Assembly (NCBI RefSeq): GCF_000219805.1
Contig: NC_015759.1
Span: 806,001-870,000 of the forward strand
Source: Weissella koreensis KACC 15510
GTDB lineage: Bacteria > Bacillota > Bacilli > Lactobacillales > Lactobacillaceae
DNA: 64,000 nt
Direction: 5' to 3'
Positions 16,851-25,259 of this stretch are shown here, piece by piece. Positions within the stretch are counted from its first letter, which is position 1; each line of letters begins with the position of its first letter. Made by a program: the position numbers and the translations under genes. The notes below the pieces were generated by a model. It saw only the letters and a program-made list of their open reading frames with translations, did not search any database and was not told the DNA's origin.

Positions 16851-17780
16851 TTATTTTATTTTACGGGCTAAATAAATAGGCCGTTTTTTAACTTCCAGAT
16901 ATATATTTGAAATATAACGACCGATGATGCCTAAACTTAGGAGTTGTACACCCGAAACCATAAGTAAAATAACAACCATTGAAGTCCACCCGTTAATTGC
17001 AGCACCAGGATCTATGAAATGTCTAACAAATAGTATAATGATAAAAATTAAAGCTATAAAGAACGAAATAAATCCCATAAAAAATGAAAGCATGAGTGGA
17101 GCTTGAGAAAAGCTCACAATACCTTCAATTGAGTATTTGATTAGGCTCCAAACAGACCAAGAAGTCTTCCCAGCCACACGGTTAATATTTTCATATTCAA
17201 TATATTTTTGCTTAAATCCGACCCAAGAAAAGAGGCCTTTTGAAAAACGATTATATTCTTGCATTGATAAAATTGAATCAACCATTTGTCTAGTCATAAT
17301 TCTGTAGTCACGTGCACCTTCAACGATATGGGTATTAGATATTTTATTTATGATAGTATAAAAATATGAAGAAAAAAAGTTTAGTATACGATGCTTTTTA
17401 TCTCTAGAAATGCGTTTGGTACCAACTGAATCGAAATCACCAGATTCAATGGTCCTTAACATTTCGGGAATTAGTTCAGGTGGATCTTGTAAGTCAACAT
17501 CCATTAAAATAACGAATTTACCAGTGGAATGTTGTAAGCCGGCATATATGGCAGATTCTTTTCCAAAGTTACGAGAAAATTCAATAAAGTGAACATTAGG
17601 AAAAGATTGATGTAATTCTTCAAGAATTTTTATTGTGGTATCAGTTGACCCGTCATCAATAAACCAGTACTCAAATTCATATTGTGGAATTTTGGCACTT
17701 ATTTTTTCTAAAGTTTCAAAACAAATATTAATAGTTTCTTGTTCATTTAGAACAGGAATGACAATGGATAATTTTTCCAT
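16851..17780 (-). CDS. GT2 glycosyltransferase, GtrB/CsbB type
   Basis: A 309-residue polyprenyl-phosphate glycosyltransferase. The GT-A domain has LSIVIPVLNEQETI at the start, FIDDGSTD and the metal motif MDVDLQDPPE; two membrane segments follow (about residues 232-256 and 268-292). Such enzymes load glucose or GlcNAc onto undecaprenyl phosphate in the cytoplasm for later transfer outside. The product could serve the GT-C-like protein encoded divergently 168 bases away. A second GT2 gene of the same type lies at 20053. No GtrA-type flippase gene is visible nearby. Confidence 0.88.
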   Translation of the reverse strand: MEKLSIVIPVLNEQETINICFETLEKISAKIPQYEFEYWFIDDGSTDTTIKILEELHQSFPNVHFIEFSRNFGKESAIYAGLQHSTGKFVILMDVDLQDPPELIPEMLRTIESGDFDSVGTKRISRDKKHRILNFFSSYFYTIINKISNTHIVEGARDYRIMTRQMVDSILSMQEYNRFSKGLFSWVGFKQKYIEYENINRVAGKTSWSVWSLIKYSIEGIVSFSQAPLMLSFFMGFISFFIALIFIIILFVRHFIDPGAAINGWTSMVVILLMVSGVQLLSLGIIGRYISNIYLEVKKRPIYLARKIK

Positions 17781-17866
17781 TTATGAGCCTTCTTTCTCAA
17801 ATCAAGATAATAGAGTTAAGTTAGCCAATAATAGAGGTAGCTAACACAACATTGGGTGTTTATTAA

Positions 17867-17875
17867 TGGTATAAT
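17867..17875 (+). promoter_or_regulatory. Extended -10 promoter of the GT-C-like gene
   Basis: TGG then TATAAT forms an extended -10, 74 bases before the ATG. No clear -35. Confidence 0.55.
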
Positions 17876-17948
17876 TAATTTTCGAGATGATAGTCTTATT
17901 CTTTCATTTTAAAAAATTAAATTAAAATAAACACGTAAGGAATAAAAA

Positions 17949-20051
17949 ATGTTAACTAATAATAAGGTCATTAATGTAATATTTTTGGGTAGTGGGATTT
18001 TAACATTATTAGTACTTATTGCGGCGTCCACAATAAGCCAACCTATAAATTTAGCTAATAATTTAACTCCCGATTTGATGAATTCTTTTTATAGAATTGG
18101 TGCAAGTATAGCACTTTTATCTATTATTACATTTTTGATCAATAAGATACAGTCAATGTCTAAGGCTAAATTTTGGTCAATGATAGGTATAATATTTGTA
18201 ATACAAGTGATGTTTATAATAGTTTTTATAAGATCATTAACAACTGATACTGCTTATGTTTTTAATCAAGCTGAGCAATTAGCAAATGGTAATTATGATT
18301 GGTTAAAGTACTTTAAGATATACCCAAATAATGTAATGATATCAGCATTTTGGATGCTTTTTTATAAATTGTTTAATTTTTTACATATAACCAATCATTA
18401 TCTTGGAGCTGTTTTAGTTCAGACAATTATATATGATTTTGGAATAGTATTTGCCTATAATCAATTGAAAATAATACCTAAGTTTCATAGTAAGTGGTTC
18501 CTATTAATTGGATTTGCATATTTTCCTCTATGGTTGTTCAATTTATTCATCTATAACGATATTATTGGATTATCAATATTATTAATATGTATTGGATTTT
18601 TTACTAAATTTTTATATGGAAAAGGGTCGAATTTAAGAAAGTATTGCTACTTCTTTATGTCTATCTTGGCACTGACGTTTGGAATTGTGCTTAGACAAAA
18701 TTTGATGATTGTCCTAATAGCTTTGTTAATTACTATCATTTTTGTAATTAAAAAAACAGCTAAGCAGAAATTAATATTATTATTAATTACTTTTGGCCTT
18801 TTTGGAGCTATGAATATTGGAAGTAAATCAATTCAGAAACAACTTAATTTTGAAACAGATAATCAGACCATGATGCCAACAGTATCATGGATTAACATGG
18901 GTCTGAATGTTCATTCCGCAGGGCAAAGTGATGTTTATGACACATGGAATTGGTATTCTATTGATGAGCCTGAGCGCACTAAGGAATTAAAGGACTCGAT
19001 TAAATATAGATTAGATACAACTCCTAAAATCGATTTAATAAAACTATTTTGGCATAAGGCGAGAATAACATTTACCGCTGGATTACCTTTAATGGATTTT
19101 AAAGATGTTAGAAGTGATGTGTTTTCTATTAATGCTCCTAGGTTTTTTTATGTATTGGCGCAAATTGCACAGCCAATTTATATAACCCTATTCATATTGG
19201 CATTATTAAGTATTATGCAAAATGTCAAAATAATAAAAGAACTTAGTCCAATTGTGGTGTTTAGTATATTATCAATTGTTGGGATATTCCTTTTCCACGT
19301 ATTATTATGGGAATCGCGAGATCGATATGGAATTGTAATATTACCGTTTATATTTGTACTCGCTAGTATGACTGATTTTAGTGGATTTTCATTAATTTAT
19401 AAAAAGAAAATGCTTGCTTGGATTATCGGAATAATTGGAACTTTATTATTAATAGTTGGTGGTGTTACTAATATTAACGCCATAAAAAATAAACAAGTAA
19501 TTAATAGAGAGACAAGCAGATTAACCTATTCCGACTACACATATTCTCATCCAATAAAATTATACAAAAATACAGAATATAAGTTTAAATTTGAAGTTGA
19601 TAATTATTCTAATGTATTGTTTGCTTCAATAAAAGATAGTGAATTAACACGGAATGAGTTAAAGAAAATAAACATAAATATATATAGTAAAAATAATCGT
19701 ATTATTAAAACTAATGCTAATGTAGATAATAGATATAAAGTAAAATTGAAGCCTGGATCATATGTCATGAAAATTGATAATAAAAATAATCATGATATTC
19801 CCAATTCTAGATTATTTGTTTATTCAAATAAAAACATAAAGTGGCCAGATGACACAACAGTTCAAAAAAACAATAAAAATGACTATAGTATAGAGCCAAC
19901 TTTATCGATTTTTGAACAGAACAAACAAACACTTATTTCATCATATTGGTATGTGTTCATCTTTGTTATTTATTTAGCGTTGCTATTTTTTGGAATAGGG
20001 ATTGGATTGAATAAATTAACAAACAATAATGAACTATATTTGGAGGATTAA
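17949..20051 (+). CDS. Large polytopic GT-C-like membrane protein
   Basis: The 700-residue protein has about 12 hydrophobic segments in residues 1-500, a soluble domain at about 520-650 (beta-rich, Lys/Asn-rich) and a last membrane segment near the end. A charged loop, TDTAYVFNQAEQLANGNYDW, follows the third segment, as in GT-C enzymes that take sugar from a lipid carrier outside the cell (YfhO or GtrC type). The gene is strikingly AT-rich, with many ATA and AGA codons unlike its neighbours, which suggests transfer. A GT2 gene begins one base after the stop. The family is inferred from layout, not from a clear motif. Confidence 0.65.
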   Translation: MLTNNKVINVIFLGSGILTLLVLIAASTISQPINLANNLTPDLMNSFYRIGASIALLSIITFLINKIQSMSKAKFWSMIGIIFVIQVMFIIVFIRSLTTDTAYVFNQAEQLANGNYDWLKYFKIYPNNVMISAFWMLFYKLFNFLHITNHYLGAVLVQTIIYDFGIVFAYNQLKIIPKFHSKWFLLIGFAYFPLWLFNLFIYNDIIGLSILLICIGFFTKFLYGKGSNLRKYCYFFMSILALTFGIVLRQNLMIVLIALLITIIFVIKKTAKQKLILLLITFGLFGAMNIGSKSIQKQLNFETDNQTMMPTVSWINMGLNVHSAGQSDVYDTWNWYSIDEPERTKELKDSIKYRLDTTPKIDLIKLFWHKARITFTAGLPLMDFKDVRSDVFSINAPRFFYVLAQIAQPIYITLFILALLSIMQNVKIIKELSPIVVFSILSIVGIFLFHVLLWESRDRYGIVILPFIFVLASMTDFSGFSLIYKKKMLAWIIGIIGTLLLIVGGVTNINAIKNKQVINRETSRLTYSDYTYSHPIKLYKNTEYKFKFEVDNYSNVLFASIKDSELTRNELKKININIYSKNNRIIKTNANVDNRYKVKLKPGSYVMKIDNKNNHDIPNSRLFVYSNKNIKWPDDTTVQKNNKNDYSIEPTLSIFEQNKQTLISSYWYVFIFVIYLALLFFGIGIGLNKLTNNNELYLED

Positions 20052-20052
20052 A

Positions 20053-21003
20053 ATGAATTTAAAAAAATTAGCAATTATTTTGCCTGCGTATAATGAAGAG
20101 CCTGTAATCAAAAAAACTACTAAAATTTTACTGGAAATTCTTAATAAAATGAATGATAAAAAGTTAGTTAGTCCTGATAGTTTTATCATGTATGTAGATG
20201 ATGGTAGTAAAGATCAAACGTGGAATTTAACTCAAGAATTACATGCAGAAGATAACCGAGTTAAAGGTATTAAATTTAGCCGTAATTTTGGGCATCAAAA
20301 TGCATTAATTGCTGGTATGACGGAATTAACGGGAACAGATGTGGATTACGTGGTCACAATTGACGCGGATTTACAGGATAATCCTGAATCCATTATTGAG
20401 ATGGTTGAATTAGCTATCTCTGGTAAAAATATTGTCTATGGTGTGAGAAACGACCGGACTTCTGATTCTTGGTTTAAGCGAGTTTCAGCTCAGAGTTTTT
20501 ATAAGGTTATGAATTGGCTAGGTGTTCAAACTATTCCAAATCATGCAGATTTTCGATTAGTTGATCAAAAAATCCTAGAAGTTTTTAGTCAATATGAAGA
20601 AAGAGATATGTTTTTGAGGGGAATCTTCCCAACAATAGGATTTGAATCGGCTAATGTTTACTATGCTCGTGCAGAGCGTGAAGCGGGCGAGACTAAATAT
20701 CCATTAAAGAAGATGTTATCTTTTGCTTTAGATGGTATTACTTCATTTTCAGTTCGACCTATTGAAATGGTTAGAAATCTAGGTATTTTTATGTTAACTG
20801 TTAGTGGTTTGTTCTTGATATACACATTGATAGCATATTTTACTGGCCATACAGAAGCAGGTTGGCCTATGTTGATGGTTTCAGTTTGGATAATAGGCGG
20901 GTTACAGTTATTAGCCATTGGAGTTATTGGTGAATATATTAGTAAAATATTCTTAGAGATTAAACATCGTCCACGTTACGTAATCGATAAGGAATTAAAG
21001 TAG
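20053..21003 (+). CDS. GT2 glycosyltransferase, GtrB/CsbB type
   Basis: A 316-residue polyprenyl-phosphate glycosyltransferase with ILPAYNEEPVIKK at the N-terminus, YVDDGSKDQTW, the metal motif IDADLQDNPESI, and two C-terminal membrane segments (about residues 225-285). It differs from the GT2 at 16851 in many positions, so it is a paralogue and not a copy, and may use another sugar. The ATG at 20053 has TTGGAGGA before it, inside the end of the GT-C-like gene; that stop is one base upstream, so the two are coupled. A terminator follows about 120 bases later. Confidence 0.9.
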   Translation: MNLKKLAIILPAYNEEPVIKKTTKILLEILNKMNDKKLVSPDSFIMYVDDGSKDQTWNLTQELHAEDNRVKGIKFSRNFGHQNALIAGMTELTGTDVDYVVTIDADLQDNPESIIEMVELAISGKNIVYGVRNDRTSDSWFKRVSAQSFYKVMNWLGVQTIPNHADFRLVDQKILEVFSQYEERDMFLRGIFPTIGFESANVYYARAEREAGETKYPLKKMLSFALDGITSFSVRPIEMVRNLGIFMLTVSGLFLIYTLIAYFTGHTEAGWPMLMVSVWIIGGLQLLAIGVIGEYISKIFLEIKHRPRYVIDKELK

Positions 21004-21124
21004 GTTATTATGCTTAAAAAAATGATAACGATACAGATGAAACTAAATCAATGTCTGAAACACGTTAGACCAGTAGTATAATAAAAAATTAAATAAAAAA
21101 TTTAGCAGATCATTGCTAATGAAT

Positions 21125-21178
21125 AAAGCCCTATGAGTTAGATTTAATCCAACCCATGGGGCTTTTTATGTTTTAAAA
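21125..21178 (+). terminator. Terminator of the GT-C/GT2 operon
   Basis: AAAGCCC (21125-21131) and GGGCTTT (21169-21175), extended by ATG/CAT, are followed by TTTT. Confidence 0.7.
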
Positions 21179-21310
21179 AGAAACGCAATCGGTGTAAGGA
21201 ACACAATAATGGTAAATTTATCCTAGATCTTAAAGTAGTAGGCACATGATGAATATAAATTTATCTATAAAAGATTATATTTGCTATTTTGCTATTATGA
21301 TAATAAACGA

Positions 21311-21402
21311 ATAAAAAACGGACGGAAAATATCCGGTATAATACCGAAAACTTTCCGTCCAATTTTCGTCTAAAACTTAATTCCTGTTTATGGAATTAAG
21401 TT
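21311..21402 (-). terminator. Double hairpin downstream of the glucosaminidase gene
   Basis: Read on the minus strand, a hairpin with perfect 11-bp arms comes first (21374-21384 / 21392-21402). Then comes a composite hairpin with outer arms GGACGGAAA / TTTCCGTCC (21320-21328 / 21352-21360) enclosing an inner CGGTATAATACCG palindrome, followed by GTTTTTTATT. The second is a standard terminator. The wider stretch 21004-21422 holds no gene. Confidence 0.8.
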
Positions 21403-21422
21403 AATAACTTTACTTATTTAAA

Positions 21423-23489
21423 TTAATTATTTTTTGAACTAGCGTTAATATCTGTGGGATTTATATCGGACATAATTGAACTAGATGAACTAGATGAACT
21501 AGATGAACTAGATGAACTAGATGAACTAGATGAACTAGATGAACTAGATGAACTAGCATTATTTTCATTATTTAAAGAGTGTTGTGCAATAACATTAGCG
21601 GTTAGATCTTGTTCCGCCATATAGTAGTGTTGGATTCCATTCCCAAAGTCGACAAAGTATTCAAAATGAGAATTGCTATAATTCTTAGGTGTTACTTTTT
21701 TAACTGTTCCAACCATGCCACGGCGATTCACGATTGAAAAGCCATTTGTTTCATAACTAGCGGTGTTTAAAACTTGAACTCGTTGACCAACTTTAAATTT
21801 AGCTTGGTTTTGAACAATATTAGCGGTTAAATCTTGTTCCGCCATGTAGTAGTGTTGAATTCCATTCCCAAAGTCGACAAAGTATTCAAAGTGGGAATTA
21901 CTATAATTCTTAGGTGTTACTTTTTTAACCGTTCCAACCATGCCACGACGATTTACGATTGAAAAGCCATTCGTTTCATAAATGGCAGTATTTAGAACTT
22001 GAACTCGTTGACCAACTTTAAATTTAGCTTGGTTTTGAACAATATTAGCGGTTAGATCTTGTTCCGCCATATAGTAGTGTTGAATTCCATTTCCAAAGTC
22101 CACAAAGTATTCAAAATGAGAATTACTATAATTCTTAGGTGTTACCTTTTTAACCGTTCCAACCATGCCACGACGATTCACGATTGAAAAGCCATTTGTT
22201 TCATAACTAGCAGTGTTTAGAACTTGAACTTGTTGACCAACTTTAAATTTAGCTTGGTTTTGAACAATATTAGCAGTTAAATCTTGTTCCGCCATATAGT
22301 AGTGTTGGATTCCATTCCCAAAGTCGACAAAGTATTCAAAATGAGAATTACTATAATTCTTAGGCGTCACCTTTTTAATCGTTCCAATCATGCTACGACG
22401 GTTCACGATTGAAAAACCATTTGTTTCATAACTAGCGGTGTTTAGAACTTGAACTCGTTGTCCAACTTTAAATTTAGCTTTATATTGGACAATATTAGCG
22501 GTTAAGTCTTGTTCAGCAACATGGTCATTATGGGTTCCATCGCTGTAACTAATATAATATTCATAGTGGGAGCTACTATAATTCTTAATTTTAACTGATT
22601 TAATGGTTCCAACTGCTCCACGTCGATTTTGAAGTTGATAACCGTTTGTTTCGTAACTGGCATTAGAGGTAACTTGGACTTTTTGTCCTGTTTTAAATTT
22701 AGCTGCGGGAGCTGACTTTAAATTTTGTTCCATAATTTTATCATCATGAGTTCCATCACCATAATCAACAGAATAGGTATAACCTGAATTTGAGGTGCTT
22801 GTAGATTTAACGGTTCCAACCCAGTTGAGATGCCTGCGTAAATTATAGTTATTAGCCTGATTTGCGGTATTGCTAATTTGAATTTGTTGCCCGACTTTGT
22901 ATTTAGCAGGTGTAACATTATCAACAACTTTATCAAATTTATTATATTGAATAATGTTAATCAGTTTTGAACCATAGCCTGGATCAGTAGCGTATTTACC
23001 ATTCAAAGCATTGGCTGCAGCCTGATATGACTTTGCGTTTTCTTTCCAAGATCCAGAATAGAAAGCATGGTTCCATGAAGTCCCATTTCGAATCAAACTT
23101 CCATTATCATTCATAGATTCGGTTGGTGATGGATATTTTCTAAATTGAGCATCTACATAATAAATGTTACCATTCCCATCATATTCAGCTGTCCGCATCG
23201 TGACAGATTGTCCATTATAGGTTCCTTTGATTCCAAAATAATTATTGGCTTGTGTAGCAAGGGTTGATTGCCCCCAGCCTGATTCCAAAGCCGCCTGAGC
23301 CATCATGACTGAACCCCAAGTGTTATAGCGAGTAGAAGCAGACTTAACGCCTGTTTTAACACGGCTAATAAAATCTTGAACGTTATCAGCTGAAGCAGTT
23401 TGTTGATGAGTAATAGTACCAAAAGTACCGATTGTAGTTAATGTGACACCAATTGATTGTAATATAATTTTTTTAGTTGAATCTTCCAT
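21423..23489 (-). CDS. Secreted GH73 N-acetylglucosaminidase with wall repeats
   Basis: The 688-residue protein has a signal peptide (cleavage after TASA, about residue 34). A GH73 domain lies at about 36-190 (AALESGWGQSTLATQ with catalytic Glu near 69; NNYFGIKG). Six tandem repeats of about 75 residues follow (KVGQRVQVLNTASYETNGF, NRRGMVGTVKKV, EYFVDFGNGIQHYYMAEQDL); the first is divergent and the last four nearly identical. A 26-serine run precedes the C-terminus. It would cut glycan strands during wall turnover or separation; the repeats probably bind the wall, though I cannot name the family. No LPXTG or LysM motif is seen. I chose the ATG at 23489 because AGAAAGG precedes it and the signal peptide then starts correctly. 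Confidence 0.88.
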   Translation of the reverse strand: MEDSTKKIILQSIGVTLTTIGTFGTITHQQTASADNVQDFISRVKTGVKSASTRYNTWGSVMMAQAALESGWGQSTLATQANNYFGIKGTYNGQSVTMRTAEYDGNGNIYYVDAQFRKYPSPTESMNDNGSLIRNGTSWNHAFYSGSWKENAKSYQAAANALNGKYATDPGYGSKLINIIQYNKFDKVVDNVTPAKYKVGQQIQISNTANQANNYNLRRHLNWVGTVKSTSTSNSGYTYSVDYGDGTHDDKIMEQNLKSAPAAKFKTGQKVQVTSNASYETNGYQLQNRRGAVGTIKSVKIKNYSSSHYEYYISYSDGTHNDHVAEQDLTANIVQYKAKFKVGQRVQVLNTASYETNGFSIVNRRSMIGTIKKVTPKNYSNSHFEYFVDFGNGIQHYYMAEQDLTANIVQNQAKFKVGQQVQVLNTASYETNGFSIVNRRGMVGTVKKVTPKNYSNSHFEYFVDFGNGIQHYYMAEQDLTANIVQNQAKFKVGQRVQVLNTAIYETNGFSIVNRRGMVGTVKKVTPKNYSNSHFEYFVDFGNGIQHYYMAEQDLTANIVQNQAKFKVGQRVQVLNTASYETNGFSIVNRRGMVGTVKKVTPKNYSNSHFEYFVDFGNGIQHYYMAEQDLTANVIAQHSLNNENNASSSSSSSSSSSSSSSSSSSSSSSSSSIMSDINPTDINASSKNN
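21478..21555 (-). repeat. 9-bp minisatellite encoding poly-serine
   Basis: GAACTAGAT is repeated 8.67 times with no mismatch (78 bases). Read on the coding strand each unit gives three serine codons, so gain or loss of units keeps the frame. Confidence 0.95.
21596..22912 (-). repeat. Six tandem wall-repeat modules of about 225 bp
   Basis: The phrase encoding KFKVGQ recurs about every 225 bases (near 21790, 22015, 22240, 22465, 22690). The four modules nearest the 3' end of the gene are almost identical in DNA, which points to recent duplication or gene conversion. Confidence 0.9.
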
Positions 23490-23770
23490 CGGAGAACCTT
23501 TCTTAAAGAGAACTGAATAGTGTGTAAAAATAATAACTATTTTTGAGATGATACAATATAAGTTTATCAAATTATAGCGTGATTTATTTGTAACAATTAG
23601 ATGACTAATTATTTTAGGTTGATTGTATTGATTTGAAGAATTAAAATAAGTATCAAATTTTTGTGATGATAATAAGCATCTAGATTGTTTTTTTAATTAT
23701 AAATGATTTTATGATTCAGAATTGTGAAATTTATGTGAATAGATAAGCTTATAAGGATTAAAGCAAAGAA

Positions 23771-23802
23771 AAAGCCGTTCCTGAATTTCAGGAACGGCTT
23801 TT
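23771..23802 (-). terminator. Terminator of tRNA-Lys
   Basis: 14-bp arms AAAGCCGTTCCTGA / TCAGGAACGGCTTT. The T-run TTTTTCTTT is on the minus strand. The 319-base gap 23490-23808 otherwise holds only the AT-rich upstream region of the glucosaminidase gene. Confidence 0.88.
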
Positions 23803-23808
23803 CATTAG

Positions 23809-23881
23809 TGGACAGCCAGGGGTTCGAACCCTGGACCTACGGATTAAGAGTCCGTTGCTCTACCAGCTGAGCTAGCTGTCC
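23809..23881 (-). tRNA. tRNA-Lys (CTT)
   Basis: The 73-nt cloverleaf has acceptor GGACAGC / GCTGTCC with discriminator A and anticodon loop CTCTTAA, giving anticodon CTT. The T-arm GGTTCGAACC is present. CCA is not encoded. It has its own promoter and terminator. Confidence 0.97.
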
Positions 23882-23917
23882 ATATCTGTTCATTGAAGTA
23901 ACTCAACAACAGATATA

Positions 23918-23946
23918 ATCATACCAAAATATTTTATACAATGCAA
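23918..23946 (-). promoter_or_regulatory. Promoter of tRNA-Lys
   Basis: On the minus strand, -35 TTGCAT (23941-23946), 17-bp spacer, -10 TATGAT (23918-23923), about 37 bases before the tRNA. Confidence 0.7.
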
Positions 23947-23964
23947 GGATTAATTTCAAAAAAA

Positions 23965-25203
23965 TTAAATCCAGTCACCATTTTCAAAAATAGGCGTGAT
24001 TGTGCCATCATATTTAATACCAACAACGTTCATATCCGCCGATCCCATCATGAAATCAACGTGGATAATTGAAAGGTTTTCACCTTTATTTTGGCGTTGT
24101 TCATCAGACATTTGAGTTCCGTTATTAATATTAAATGGATAAGCTGCCCCTAAAGCGAGGTGATTTGATGCATTTTCATCAATCAAAGTATTATAAAAAA
24201 TAATTCCTGATTGTGAGATGGGCGAGGGATTGGGTACTAGTGAAACCTCGCCCAGAGACTTGGCCCCATCGTCAGATTGGATTAGATGTTGTAAAACATC
24301 TGATCCTGAGCTAGCAGTTGCTTTAGTTACTTGGCCGTCCTCGAAAGTTAGTTCAATGTCATTGATTAAAACGCCTCCGTATGAAAGTGGCTTGGTAGCT
24401 TTAACAACTCCGTTAATATTACGATAATCAGGTGCCGTAAAGACTTCTTCAGTAGGGAGATTAGCTGTAAAGTAGTTACCTGATTTATCAAAAGAATCAG
24501 CCCCTTCCCAAACGTGATCTTGAGCTAATCCAACGGTTAGGTCAGTTTGATTTGAAGTAAAATGTATTTCTTTGAAATTTTCTTGGGTTAACCAAGCAGC
24601 TTTAGTTGATAATTTCTTAATATGTTGTTGCCAAGCGACAACCGGATCATTATCTAAAGTGATGCGATTGAATTCAAAAATTTTTCGCCATAATTGTTCT
24701 ACCGCTTCAGAAATATCAATATCAGGAAAAACTTTATGGGCCCATTTGGGGCTAGAAGCAGCGACAACCACCCATGATAAATCATTATTCATAGTTGCAT
24801 CCATTACAGGCTTTTTAGCATATGCTAAGGCTTTAGAATAGTTAGCAACATCATTTTGATTCAAATCACCTAGAGCATCTGGATCCTCCGAAATAATACT
24901 GATACGTGCAGTATGTTTATCAGCAATTTCCTTTGCGCGAATCGTGGTTGAGGTTGGCACAATTGATAATTTATCGGGATTACTATGCTTAATTAATTCA
25001 TGGGTTAGATATTGATCATTCCATTCAATTTGAACTTGGGCGGCATTTTTTTGGTAAGCCGCGTCTAGAACAAAATGAGCTAATTTTTGTTGATCAATAT
25101 CAGCATAGATAATAACATCTTGACCAGGCTGAACATTAACACCAATTGAAATGATTAAGTCAGCGTATTTTTTAAGATAACGATCTAAAGTTAGCGTGTC
25201 CAT
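23965..25203 (-). CDS. M29 family aminopeptidase
   Basis: The 412-residue metallo-aminopeptidase is of the AmpS/PepS type and would release N-terminal residues from peptides in the cytoplasm. The N-terminal part has YADLIISIGVNVQPGQDVII. The C-terminal metal-binding part has NAS-NHLALGAAYP and HVDFMMGSADMNVVG, ending in the family-typical IFENGDWI. Length is normal. TTGGAG precedes the ATG. It is the last gene of a minus-strand group after nnrE and the FAD/NAD(P)-binding gene, with a 56-base gap before it. Proteolytic release of arginine-rich peptides could feed the arc pathway, but that is speculation. Confidence 0.9.
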   Translation of the reverse strand: MDTLTLDRYLKKYADLIISIGVNVQPGQDVIIYADIDQQKLAHFVLDAAYQKNAAQVQIEWNDQYLTHELIKHSNPDKLSIVPTSTTIRAKEIADKHTARISIISEDPDALGDLNQNDVANYSKALAYAKKPVMDATMNNDLSWVVVAASSPKWAHKVFPDIDISEAVEQLWRKIFEFNRITLDNDPVVAWQQHIKKLSTKAAWLTQENFKEIHFTSNQTDLTVGLAQDHVWEGADSFDKSGNYFTANLPTEEVFTAPDYRNINGVVKATKPLSYGGVLINDIELTFEDGQVTKATASSGSDVLQHLIQSDDGAKSLGEVSLVPNPSPISQSGIIFYNTLIDENASNHLALGAAYPFNINNGTQMSDEQRQNKGENLSIIHVDFMMGSADMNVVGIKYDGTITPIFENGDWI

Positions 25204-25259
25204 AGTTTCTCCAATTCAAAAATATATATTAATTTAAACAAAATAACGAAAGTTAATTT

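Noticed and set aside
21478..22912. Regular repeats that could suggest a CRISPR array
   Set aside because: The repeats are in frame inside a secreted hydrolase gene, have no unique spacers, and no cas genes are near.
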